DNA of 8,764 nt, taken from a bacterium (GTDB taxonomy: Bacteria; Vulcanimicrobiota; Vulcanimicrobiia; Vulcanimicrobiales; SCRA01). The stretch is from NCBI GenBank assembly GCA_028869325.1, contig JAGWST010000410.1, positions 1 through 8,764 of the forward strand, in the 5' to 3' direction. Below are positions 1-6,881 of this stretch, piece by piece (position 1 is the stretch's first letter; every line of letters begins with the position of its first letter). A program made the translations under genes and the position numbers. The notes beneath the pieces were generated by a model. It made no database searches, was not told the DNA's origin, and saw only the letters and a list, made by a program, of their open reading frames with translations.

Positions 1-68
1 GGCTCCGCCGCGGCCGCCGGAGCGACGACGGCCGCGAGCAAGGCGAAGCACAAGACGAGGAGAGGCAT
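1..68 (-). CDS. Start of a divergent gene with a probable signal peptide (partial, runs off the left edge)
   Basis: Read on the minus strand from an ATG at 68, the 22 complete codons to the window edge give a Met-Pro start, a hydrophobic core rich in Leu, Val and Ala (residues 3-16), then P-A-A-A-A-E. This is the layout of a Sec signal peptide with an A-x-A type cleavage region near residues 18-21. The frame is closed upstream by a TAA at 92-90, so the start must lie at or just above 68. Weak points: there is no Lys or Arg before the hydrophobic core, no good Shine-Dalgarno sequence at the right distance (an AGAGG lies about 20 bases upstream), and the piece is short in GC-rich DNA where Ala/Val/Leu runs arise by chance. 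If real, the gene is divergent from der with a gap of 102 bases. The mature protein lies outside the window and nothing can be said of its function. Confidence 0.4.
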   Translation of the reverse strand, partial: MPLLVLCFALLAAVVAPAAAAE

Positions 69-170
69 CGCCGACTCGCTTCGAGCCTCTTACGTACACC
101 GCCTCCGGTCGCCGTCTTCCGCCGCTCGCTCGTAGGTCGAGCGCGCCTGAGCGCGAAAGGGGGGGCCGTC

Positions 171-1565
171 ATGTATCCAACCGTGGCCATCGTCGGCCGT
201 CCCAACGTCGGCAAGAGCGCGCTCTTCAATCGCTTGCTCGGCCAGCGACTCGCGATCGTCGAAGACACGCCCGGCGTCACTCGCGATCGCCTCTACGCCG
301 TCGCCGAGTGGCTGGGACGGCGTTTCACCCTGGTCGACACCGGCGGCATCGAGGCCGACGCCGACCTGCGCCGTCAGGGCGTCGACGAGATGACCCGCGT
401 TCGCGCCAGTGCGCGCCGGCAAGCGGAGTCGGCGGCGCGCGAGGCGGACGTCGTGCTCTTCGTGGTGGACGGTCGCGAGGGCTACAATCCGCTCGACGAC
501 GAGGTCGCGCTCATCCTCCGCCGCGTGCAACGCGGTCCCCAGGCACTCCACCCCGGCCGGAGCGAAGCCGCACGGGTGGTCTTCGCGGCCAATAAAGTCG
601 AGTCGCCGGCGGCAAGGCAGTCCGCCACCGCGGAGTTCGCGCGCCTGGGCTTCGGCGAGCCGATCGGGGTATCGGCGATCCACGGCGAGGGCACCGGCGA
701 TCTGCTCGATGCCATCGTGGCGCACCTCCCTGCCGAGGCGGAGACCGCCGGCGGCGACGAGCTGGCGATCGCGATCATCGGCCAGCCCAACGTGGGGAAA
801 TCCTCGCTGCTCAACGCACTGGTCGGTCAGGAGCGCGCGATCGTCTCCTCCGTTCCCGGCACCACGCGCGATGCGGTCGACGAGGTCGTGGAGCGCGACG
901 GCCGGCGCCTGCGTCTCATCGACACGGCCGGCATTCGGCGCCACGTCGACAAGAAGGACCCCATCGAGTACTACTCCAGCCTGCGCTCGCTGAGCGCCAT
1001 CTCGCGCAGCGATGTCGTGCTGCTGCTGATCGATGCGATGAAGGGCATTCTGGCCCAAGATCGCCGCCTGGCCGGCATCGCCGTCGAGGAGCGCAAGGCG
1101 CTGATCTTGGTGGTCAACAAATGGGATCTGGCACTCGAGCAGGGTGGCTACGGCCAGGGCGAGCTGACGCAGATCCTGCACGAGCAATTGGGCTTCGCGC
1201 CGTATGCCCCCGTGGTCTTTCTCTCCGCGCTAACCAAGCGCGGCCTGGGCAAGCTGATGCCGGCTATCGAGCGCGTAGCCCAGAACATGCGCCGGCGCGT
1301 GGCCACGGCGAAGCTCAACGAGGTGATACGCGACGCCGTCCTGGCCCATCCGCCGCCGCCGGCGAAGGGGCGCGTTCTCAAAGTGTTCTACGTCTCGCAG
1401 CCCTTCGAGAACCCGCCGGGGTTCGTCTTGATGTCCAACGACCCGGAGCTCGTGCACTTCTCGTACAAGCGTTTTCTCGAGAACGTGATTCGCCAGCACT
1501 TCGACTTCGAGGGCGTTCCGCTGACGCTGTACTTTCGTGCGCGTAGCGGCGCGGAGGTTTCGTGA
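171..1565 (+). CDS. der: Ribosome-assembly GTPase Der (EngA)
   Basis: Der is an essential GTPase with two tandem G domains that acts in 50S ribosomal subunit maturation. The 464 residues fit the family. The first G domain has G-R-P-N-V-G-K-S at 9-16, D-T-G-G at 56-59 and N-K-V-E at 141-144. The second has G-Q-P-N-V-G-K-S at 204-211, D-T-A-G at 251-254 and N-K-W-D at 316-319. A KH-like domain fills the C-terminus (about 370-464). The ATG at 171 is chosen because M-Y-P-T-V-A-I-V-G is the usual family start and an AAAGGGGGGG ribosome-binding stretch lies about six bases upstream; the frame stays open to the window edge but nothing there looks like Der. Two oddities are in the first G domain: Glu replaces the usual Asp in the fourth G motif, as I recall for cyanobacterial Der (N-K-C-E-S-P), and an insertion of roughly 12 residues lies at about 121-134. 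The stop overlaps plsY. Confidence 0.97.
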   Translation: MYPTVAIVGRPNVGKSALFNRLLGQRLAIVEDTPGVTRDRLYAVAEWLGRRFTLVDTGGIEADADLRRQGVDEMTRVRASARRQAESAAREADVVLFVVDGREGYNPLDDEVALILRRVQRGPQALHPGRSEAARVVFAANKVESPAARQSATAEFARLGFGEPIGVSAIHGEGTGDLLDAIVAHLPAEAETAGGDELAIAIIGQPNVGKSSLLNALVGQERAIVSSVPGTTRDAVDEVVERDGRRLRLIDTAGIRRHVDKKDPIEYYSSLRSLSAISRSDVVLLLIDAMKGILAQDRRLAGIAVEERKALILVVNKWDLALEQGGYGQGELTQILHEQLGFAPYAPVVFLSALTKRGLGKLMPAIERVAQNMRRRVATAKLNEVIRDAVLAHPPPPAKGRVLKVFYVSQPFENPPGFVLMSNDPELVHFSYKRFLENVIRQHFDFEGVPLTLYFRARSGAEVS

Positions 1566-2161
1566 TCTCCGCCGCCGCCGTCGTCATCGCCTTCGTGCTC
1601 GGCTCGATTCCCTTCGGGATCGTCATCGGGCGTGGCCTCTTCGGCATCGATCTGCGCTCACAGGGCAGCGGTAACATCGGTGCCGCCAACGCCTTCCGGA
1701 GCCTGCCGAAATGGGGCGCCGCGCTGGTGCTGATCGGCGATGCGCTGAAGGGTCTGCTGCCGGTGATCATCGCGGCGCGTCTGGGCGTCGTCTCGTGGGC
1801 GCTGGTCGCCGTCGGACTTGCGGCGATCCTGGGCCACAACTACTCGATCTTTCTGCGTGGGCGCGGCGGCAAGGGCGTCGCCACCGGGCTCGGCGTCTTG
1901 ATCGCGCTCTCGCCGGCGGCCGCGGGCATCTGCGTCATCGTATGGATCGCCGGCACCCTGATCTCCGGCTACTCCAGCGTGGGATCGCTGCTTTTGAACC
2001 TGGCCCAGCCCTTCGCCCTCTGGTGGTTCACGCACGATCCCGCCTACGTGGCCTTCGGCGTGCTGGCCTTTCTCTTGGCGGCCTGGCGGCATCGCGAGAA
2101 CATCGACCGCCTGGTACACGGGCAGGAGCGCTCGTTGTTCGGGCGGCGGACCTCCCCATAG
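1562..2161 (+). CDS. plsY: Acyl-phosphate:glycerol-3-phosphate acyltransferase PlsY
   Basis: PlsY is a polytopic inner-membrane enzyme that moves the acyl group of acyl phosphate onto glycerol 3-phosphate, the first acylation in phospholipid synthesis. The 199-residue length is typical. All three conserved loops are visible: G-S-I-P-F-G at 14-19, the phosphate-binding G-S-G-N-I-G-A-A-N at 35-43, and G-H-N-Y at 91-94 running into G-G-K-G-V-A-T-G at 102-109. Hydrophobic stretches at about 1-25, 52-72, 76-92, 110-130 and 155-175 match a multi-pass membrane protein. The start is GTG at 1562, inside the end of der (GTGA overlap), with GGAGG five bases upstream inside der codons, so translation of the two genes is probably coupled. 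The C-terminus is basic (R-R at 195-196), as expected for a cytoplasmic tail. The partner enzyme PlsX is not in the window. Confidence 0.96.
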   Translation: MISAAAVVIAFVLGSIPFGIVIGRGLFGIDLRSQGSGNIGAANAFRSLPKWGAALVLIGDALKGLLPVIIAARLGVVSWALVAVGLAAILGHNYSIFLRGRGGKGVATGLGVLIALSPAAAGICVIVWIAGTLISGYSSVGSLLLNLAQPFALWWFTHDPAYVAFGVLAFLLAAWRHRENIDRLVHGQERSLFGRRTSP

Positions 2162-2171
2162 GCCGCCTGAC

Positions 2172-2224
2172 CTCCGCGAGCGGAGAGGGGCCCTCGCGCC
2201 GGCCCGCGAATCGCGGGGAGTTTT
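2172..2224 (+). terminator. Possible intrinsic terminator after der-plsY
   Basis: Two hairpins lie in the gap behind plsY. The first is CTCCG/CGGAG around a CGAG loop (2172-2185). The second is CCCGCG (2203-2208), loop AAT, CGCGGG (2212-2217), followed after GAG by four T at 2221-2224. The second has a strong GC stem but a short and slightly displaced T run, so it is a plausible but weak Rho-independent terminator separating plsY from efp. In such GC-rich DNA short stems also arise by chance. Confidence 0.35.
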
Positions 2225-2245
2225 GCCGCGCATAGCCGCAATGCA

Positions 2246-2267
2246 GCGAGTATAGAGCGAGTGTAGA
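2246..2267 (+). repeat. 11-bp tandem repeat just upstream of efp
   Basis: GCGAGTATAGA (2246-2256) is followed directly by GCGAGTGTAGA (2257-2267); ten of eleven bases match. The second copy ends four bases before the efp ATG. Each copy carries a -10-like hexamer (TATAGA at 2251-2256, TGTAGA at 2262-2267), but no -35 box stands at the usual spacing. It could be a duplicated promoter element, an operator with one-turn spacing, or a chance duplication. Confidence 0.6.
2251..2256 (+). promoter_or_regulatory. Possible -10 element of efp
   Basis: TATAGA is the best -10 match in the plsY-efp gap and is AT-rich against its surroundings. Transcription from it would begin near 2263 and give a leader of only about nine bases, with no good Shine-Dalgarno sequence before the ATG at 2272, so the message could be nearly leaderless. 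The lack of a recognisable -35 hexamer keeps this uncertain. Confidence 0.25.
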
Positions 2268-2271
2268 CGGA

Positions 2272-2832
2272 ATGATCTCCAGCAACGACTTTCGCAACGG
2301 CGTGACGATCAGCATCGACGGCCAGCTCTGGACCGTGGTCGAATTCCTTCACGTGAAACCGGGCAAGGGCGCCGCATTCGTGCGCACCAAGCTGAAGAAC
2401 GTGAAGACGGGGCAGACGCTGGAGCGCACCTTCCGCGCGGGCGAGAAAGTCGAGCGCGCCACGGTTGACAACCGTGAGATGCAGATGCTCTACAACGACG
2501 CCGACGGCTACCACTTCATGGACCTGGAGAACTACGAGAACGTCACCCTGCAGCGCGATCTGATCGGCGACGCCGCCGATTTTCTCAAGGACGGCATGAA
2601 GATCCAGGTGCAGTTCCACGACAGCACCCCCATCGGCGCCGATCTGGCGGCGCACGTGGAGCTGGAGGTGAAGGAGACGGAGCCCGGCTTCAAGGGCGAC
2701 ACCGCGACGGGCGCCACCAAGCCGGCACTGCTCGAGACCGGCGCGACGGTACAGGTCCCGCTCTTCGTCAATCCCGGCGACGTGATCCGCATCGATACGC
2801 GCGACCGGCGCTATATCGGCCGCGTGCAGTAG
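2272..2832 (+). CDS. efp: Translation elongation factor P
   Basis: EF-P binds between the ribosomal P and E sites and relieves stalling at consecutive prolines. The 186 residues cover the three domains: a KOW-like domain at about 1-64 and two OB-fold domains at about 65-127 and 128-186. The tip loop K-P-G-K-G-A-A-F spans 29-36, with Lys32 at the place that is post-translationally modified in other bacteria; this loop form is like that of Bacillus subtilis. The C-terminal EF-P signature is present (K-P-A-L-L-E-T-G-A-T-V-Q-V-P, then N-P-G-D), as is the I-D-T-R-D end that I recall from cyanobacterial EF-P. The start M-I-S-S-N-D-F-R is the family start. No Lys32-modifying enzyme is encoded in the window. 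The gene is probably transcribed on its own and converges on the rrf2-type gene, 44 bases past its stop, with no clear terminator between them. Confidence 0.97.
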   Translation: MISSNDFRNGVTISIDGQLWTVVEFLHVKPGKGAAFVRTKLKNVKTGQTLERTFRAGEKVERATVDNREMQMLYNDADGYHFMDLENYENVTLQRDLIGDAADFLKDGMKIQVQFHDSTPIGADLAAHVELEVKETEPGFKGDTATGATKPALLETGATVQVPLFVNPGDVIRIDTRDRRYIGRVQ

Positions 2833-2876
2833 CCGCCGCTCATCCGAGCCGTGTTCCGAACCAGAGATAGCGCGAC

Positions 2877-3302
2877 TCAGATCACGTAGTGCAACACGTC
2901 GTGCGCAGCGCGGTCGCGCTCGGCGAGCTCGGCGATCGTTACCCCGGCGAGTGTGCGTTCAAGCGTGCCGGCGATACCGGCCAGCGCGCTCTCGACGACG
3001 CCCTGGCGGCCGCCGCCCTCCGCCGGCGATCCTTCGAGCAGCTCGCTGTCGAAGCGCCGCACGACGTCGGCCAGCGTGATCGCCGAGGCTGGGCGCGCCA
3101 GGCGGTATCCGCCTTGGCTGCCGCGGCGGCTCTCGACCAACCCGGCGGCCTTGAGAGCCAACAGAATCTGCGGGAGGAAGCGCTCGGGGATGTTCTGCGC
3201 GTGCGCGATGTCCTCGATCCGCATCGGCTCACCATCGCACGGCGCCAGGGCAAGCTCGAGCAGCGCGCGGGCGGCGTAGACGGTCTTCGCGGAGAGGCGC
3301 AC
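2877..3302 (-). CDS. Rrf2-family transcriptional regulator without Fe-S cysteines
   Basis: The N-terminus (M-R-L-S-A-K-T-V-Y-A-A-R-A-L) and the winged-helix region to about residue 80, with R-G-S-Q-G-G-Y-R-L-A-R-P in the wing, are typical of Rrf2 proteins (IscR, NsrR, RsrR, CymR), which bind DNA as dimers. The 141-residue length fits. IscR and NsrR carry three clustered cysteines around 90-105 that hold an Fe-S cluster; here the only cysteine is Cys22, so an Fe-S sensor of that kind is not supported, and a ligand or protein-partner mode (as in CymR) is possible. The start is GTG at 3302: it gives the canonical N-terminus and no other start codon is in frame just upstream. The nearest purine stretch (AAAAGG) is very close to it, so initiation may be weak. 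The gene lies 129 bases behind the acyl-CoA synthetase on the same strand, so it could be the cluster's regulator; that is inference from position only. Confidence 0.88.
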   Translation of the reverse strand: MRLSAKTVYAARALLELALAPCDGEPMRIEDIAHAQNIPERFLPQILLALKAAGLVESRRGSQGGYRLARPASAITLADVVRRFDSELLEGSPAEGGGRQGVVESALAGIAGTLERTLAGVTIAELAERDRAAHDVLHYVI

Positions 3303-3370
3303 ACCTTTTGAGTTGGCGGGGGCGGCATGGCCGTCCTGGCGGCGCCAAGTGTCCGCACAATCTATCGGAT

Positions 3371-3385
3371 GGCGAAACTATCGCC
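3371..3385. repeat. Short inverted repeat between the synthetase and the Rrf2 gene
   Basis: GGCGA (3371-3375) and TCGCC (3381-3385) form a perfect 5-bp inverted repeat around AACTA. It sits 69 bases upstream of the Rrf2 GTG start and 47 bases past the synthetase stop. No T run follows it on the minus strand, so it is not an intrinsic terminator. It could be part of an operator, or chance. Confidence 0.3.
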
Positions 3386-3431
3386 CAACGCAAGCAGCGC
3401 GGCGTACAGACCGACAGCAGATCGGAGACGC

Positions 3432-5595
3432 TTACAGCAAGCCTGCCGCGCGTGCCCAGCGATACTTCGCCCCCAGCACCTGCACCGGCCGCTCCGTGGT
3501 GTACGGATAGGCGGGAATCCCCCGCGCGAAGAGATACTCGGCGGCCTGCTCGACCTCGACGTCGCCGGCCAGCGAAACGACGACCGGCTTGTCGATGCCC
3601 TTCTCGCGGAGCTCCTCCACGACTTCGGCGCAGAGCTTGGCGAAGACCATCGGCGGGGTGATGATGGTGTGCCAGTAGCCGAGGATGAGTGCGTGGATAC
3701 GGTCGTCCTCGAGGCCGAGGCGAATCGTGTTCTGATACGTCGCGGGGGGCTCGCCGCCCGTGATGTCGATGGGATTGCCCGCCGCGCCGAACGGCGGGAT
3801 GAACGTGCGAAACGCCGCATCCAGATCGGCGGGGATCTCCATCAGGCGCATGCCGTTCATCGCGACGGCGTCGGAGAGCAGCACGCCCGATCCCCCCGCG
3901 CCCGTGATGATGACGACGCTCTCGCCCTTCGGCACGGGCAGGATCGGCAGCGCGCGGGCGTACTCGAGCATATCGAGCAGCCCAGGCGCACGTACCACGC
4001 CGGCCTGCTCGAGCACCCCTTCGTAGACCCGATCGTTGCCGGCCAACGCAGCCGTGTGCGAGGCGGCCGCCTTCACGCCGAATGGCGTGCGCCCCGCCTT
4101 GAGCACGACGATCGGCTTCTTCTTCACCACCCGCCGCGCGATCTCGACGAAGGCCTTGCCGTCCTTGAGGTCCTCCATGTGGAAGGCGACGCACTTCGTG
4201 TTCTCGTCCTGCTCGAAGAACGCCAGCAGATCGTCCTCGTCGATATCCGACTTGTTCCCGACGCCGACGATCGCCGAGACGCCCATCTTCGTGCAGCGGG
4301 CGAAGCCGAGGATCGCCATGCCGATGCCGCCGCTCTGGGAGACGAGCGCGACGCCGCCCTTGACGTCGTAGGGCGTGCAGAACGTGGCGCACAGGCGCTG
4401 CGGCAGGTAATAGATGCCGTAGATGTTTGGCCCCAGGATGCGCAGCTTGTGGCGCGTGGCGATCTCGACGATCTGCCTCTGCAGATCCACGTTGCCGGTC
4501 TCGGCAAAGCCCGACGGGATCATCACGACGCCGGCGGCGCCCTTCTTCCCCAGCTCTTCGAGAGCGCCCGCCACGGCCTGCGCGGGGATGCAGAAGACGG
4601 CCACGTCGACGTCGTCCGGCAGATCGGCGATCGACTTGAAGCACGCGATGCCAAGGATCTGGTCGGCTTTGGGATTGACGGGATAGACCTTGCCTTGGTA
4701 GCCGCCGTTGACGATGTTCTTGACCACGGAGTTGCCGATCTTGCCGTTCTCCGCGGAGGCACCGATGACGGCCACGGCCTTGGGCTGAAAGATGCGGCGC
4801 ATCGAGGTCAGGATCTCGTCCTGCGTGAACTGTTGGCGGCGCGGTGGCGGGTTGAAGTCCAGAACGATGCGCGCATCGACGGCCGTCGCGCCATCCCCGT
4901 GCGTCAGCACCGGGTTGAGATCGACCTCGGCGATCTCCGGAAAATCGCTGACCAGGTCCGAGACGCGTTGGATGATCGCCGCCAGCGCCTCCCGATCCAC
5001 CGGTTCGGCGCCGCGCACCCCGCGCAGCATCTCTGCCGCCGCGATGCCCTCGATCATCCCGCGCGCATCCTCGCGCGAGACGGGGGCGAGCCGAAACGTC
5101 ACGTCCTTGAGCACTTCGACCAGCACGCCGCCCAGCCCGAAGGCGACCAGCTTTCCGAAGACCGGATCGCTGTCGGAGCCGATGATGACCTCCTGGCTGC
5201 CGCTCACCATCTGCTGAACCTGGACACCCTGGATCCTCGCGCCGGCCTGGTACGTCTTGGCATTCGCGACGATCGTCTCGAAGGCTCTGCGCGCGGCGTC
5301 GGCGGAGCGCACGTCGACGATCACGCCGCCGGCCTCCGTCTTGTGCAGGATATCCGGCGAGACGATCTTGAGGACGACGGGGAAGCCGATGCTCTCGGCA
5401 AGCTCCGCCGCCTGCGCGGCGGAGGTCGCCAGCCCCTCGCCGGGGACCGGGTCCGTATGCCCGACAGATCGTGCGTGCATCCGGCGCCGTAAGCGCGGCG
5501 GCGTTCGCGTTGCGGGCCGCCGCCAACACGGCTTCGACGGCCGCGCGATCGTGGGTAACCTCGCCTCGGGCCTGGCCCACTCCGGCGCTCGCCAT
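3432..5595 (-). CDS. ADP-forming acyl-CoA synthetase (ATP-grasp plus CoA-ligase fusion), frameshifted near codon 48
   Basis: This family interconverts an acyl-CoA + ADP + phosphate with the free acid + CoA + ATP. In the restored protein (about 721 residues, normal for the family) the ATP-grasp part comes first (about 1-245, with V-V-L-K-I-V-S-P-D-I-L-H-K and E-V-D-L-N-P). After a linker comes the CoA-binding Rossmann domain (V-A-V-I-G-A-S at about 275), then the succinyl-CoA-ligase-like part with S-H-T-A-A-L-A-G. The His of that motif (about 514, bases 4058-4056) is the expected phosphorylated residue. The start ATG at 5595 is two bases past the frc stop (TAG-AG-ATG), and its first 48 residues (ending A-Y-G) match the usual N-terminus. 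At about 5454-5448 the frame shifts: the family's Y-G-I-P-V-P needs two more bases (or one fewer). An internal ATG at 5480 would give 682 residues but has no ribosome-binding site and would lack the conserved N-terminus. This could be a sequencing error or true inactivation. The acyl substrate is not shown by sequence; formate, oxalate or another short acid is inferred from the neighbours. Confidence 0.88.
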
Positions 5596-5597
5596 CT

Positions 5598-6830
5598 CTA
5601 TACCACCCCTTCCACGCGCAAGGCCGACACCCGCTGCGTGTCGTAGCCCATGACTTCTTTCAAGATCTCCTCGGTATGCTCGCTGAGCAGCGGCGAGGTC
5701 TTGATCTCCACCGGCGAGTCCGAGAGCCGCAACGGGCATCCGACCGTCTTGAAGACGCCGCGCTTGGGATGCCTTACCTCGGCGACGTAGCCGCGCGCGT
5801 TGAGCGACTCGTCCTCCATCAAGTCCTTCATGCTCATGATCGGGCCGACCGGCACGTCGAGCTCGTTGAGCATCTCGGTGACCTCCCACTTGGTGTACTT
5901 GGAGGTCCACGTCTCCAGCAGCGCCCAGACGTCCTCGAGATGCGTGATGCGCGCCTCCGGCGTCGCCCACTGCGGATCGCTGGCGAGCTCGGGATGACCG
6001 ATGCGTTTCATCAGCCCCTCCCAACCCCAGGGCTGGATGATGACGTAGACGTAGTCGTTGGGGCCGCCGGGGGCACAGCTCAGTGCCCAGCCGGGCTGGC
6101 CGCCGCCGGACGCATTGCCCGAGCGCGGTACGAAGCCGTCGAACCGTCTGTTCGGGTACTCCGTCAACGGCCCGTGCGCTAGGCGCTGCTGGTCGCGCAT
6201 CTTGACGCGACACAGGTTGAGCACGGCATCCTGCATCGCCACCTCGACGCGCTGCCCTCTGCCGCTGCTCACGCGCTGGTAGAGCGCGGCAAGCACCGCG
6301 GCCACCAGATGGATCCCCGTCCCCGAGTCTCCGATCTGCGCGCCGGTACTGGTCGGCGGGCCGTCTTCGAAGCCGGTGGTGCTCAATGCGCCGCCCATCG
6401 ATTGGGCCACCGTCTCGTAGGCCTTCGCGTCGACGTACCTGCCGGGGCCAAAGCCCTTGATCGAGGCGTAGATCAGGCGCGGGTTGACCTGCTGGATGCG
6501 CTCCCACGGAAAGCCCTGGCGGTCTAGCGCGCCGGGCGCGAAGTTCTCCACCAGCACGTCGCCGCTCTCGAGCAACGCGGTGAAGATCTGCTTGCCCTGC
6601 TCCGTTTTGAGGTTGAGCGTCATGCTCCGCTTGTTGCAGTTGAGCATCGTGAAGTAAAGGCTATCCACGCCGGGGAGGTCGCGCAATTGACCGCGGGTGA
6701 TGTCTCCCTTGCCGGGCTGCTCGACCTTGACGACGTCGGCTCCTAGCCAAGCCAGGATCTGCGTCGCGGAGGGGCCGGACTGCACATGCGTCATGTCGAT
6801 GACGCGCACGCCGTCGAGGGCTTTTGCCAT
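5598..6830 (-). CDS. frc: Formyl-CoA transferase (formyl-CoA:oxalate CoA-transferase, class III)
   Basis: Frc moves CoA from formyl-CoA to an acceptor acid, classically oxalate, giving formate and oxalyl-CoA; it acts as an interlocked cytoplasmic dimer. The 410 residues align from memory along their whole length with Oxalobacter formigenes Frc and E. coli YfdW: T-H-V-Q with Gln17, D-S-L-Y-F-T-M with N-C-N-K-R-S after it, V-E-N-F-x-P-G-A-L-D-R with Arg104, Lys136 and Tyr138 (Lys137 and Tyr139 in Oxalobacter), the catalytic Asp168 in G-D-S-G-T-G, and A-M-Q-D-A-V-L-N-L. Residue 48 is Gln as in YfdW, not Trp as in Oxalobacter. The glycine loop reads S-G-G-G-Q-P-G (241-247) where Oxalobacter has four glycines. 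A loop before it is about 14 residues shorter than in Oxalobacter. The ATG at 6830 follows AAGGA by seven bases. The lyase stop lies 51 bases upstream, and the synthetase starts two bases downstream, so one operon is likely. Confidence 0.92.
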   Translation of the reverse strand: MAKALDGVRVIDMTHVQSGPSATQILAWLGADVVKVEQPGKGDITRGQLRDLPGVDSLYFTMLNCNKRSMTLNLKTEQGKQIFTALLESGDVLVENFAPGALDRQGFPWERIQQVNPRLIYASIKGFGPGRYVDAKAYETVAQSMGGALSTTGFEDGPPTSTGAQIGDSGTGIHLVAAVLAALYQRVSSGRGQRVEVAMQDAVLNLCRVKMRDQQRLAHGPLTEYPNRRFDGFVPRSGNASGGGQPGWALSCAPGGPNDYVYVIIQPWGWEGLMKRIGHPELASDPQWATPEARITHLEDVWALLETWTSKYTKWEVTEMLNELDVPVGPIMSMKDLMEDESLNARGYVAEVRHPKRGVFKTVGCPLRLSDSPVEIKTSPLLSEHTEEILKEVMGYDTQRVSALRVEGVV

Positions 6831-6881
6831 AGGAGATTCCTTGCTCTCTACTCGAGCGGGCGAGAGTGTGGCGAGCGGGGA

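Noticed and set aside
1..135. A plus-strand tail in frame 1 ending at TAG 133-135, as the end of an upstream gene
   Set aside because: The 44 residues (Ala/Ser/Arg/Lys-rich) have no recognisable feature. A basic tail cannot be excluded, but the signal-peptide reading on the other strand is somewhat more convincing.
3..170. Extension of der upstream to the window edge, since the frame is open
   Set aside because: The extension would be Arg-rich and unlike any Der N-terminus, while the ATG at 171 gives the canonical start with a good ribosome-binding site.
90..1187. A minus-strand open frame of 365 codons opposite der
   Set aside because: It is the antisense shadow of der, which has complete GTPase motifs; the antisense product shows no domain.
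3371..3385. Intrinsic terminator after the synthetase
   Set aside because: The stem is only 5 bp and is not followed by a T run on the minus strand.
3327..5492. A plus-strand open frame of about 720 codons opposite the synthetase
   Set aside because: Its protein is rich in Asp, Arg, Ala and His, has no known motif, and mirrors the GC-rich third positions of the real gene on the other strand. Long antisense frames are common in DNA of this composition.
3229..6507. A minus-strand open frame of more than 1,000 codons running across the synthetase and frc
   Set aside because: Most of it is a shadow frame: low-complexity Arg/Gly/Ala protein with no recognisable motif, overlapping genes with clear family identity in another frame. 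Only the part encoding the first 48 residues of the synthetase (5595 to about 5452) is real.
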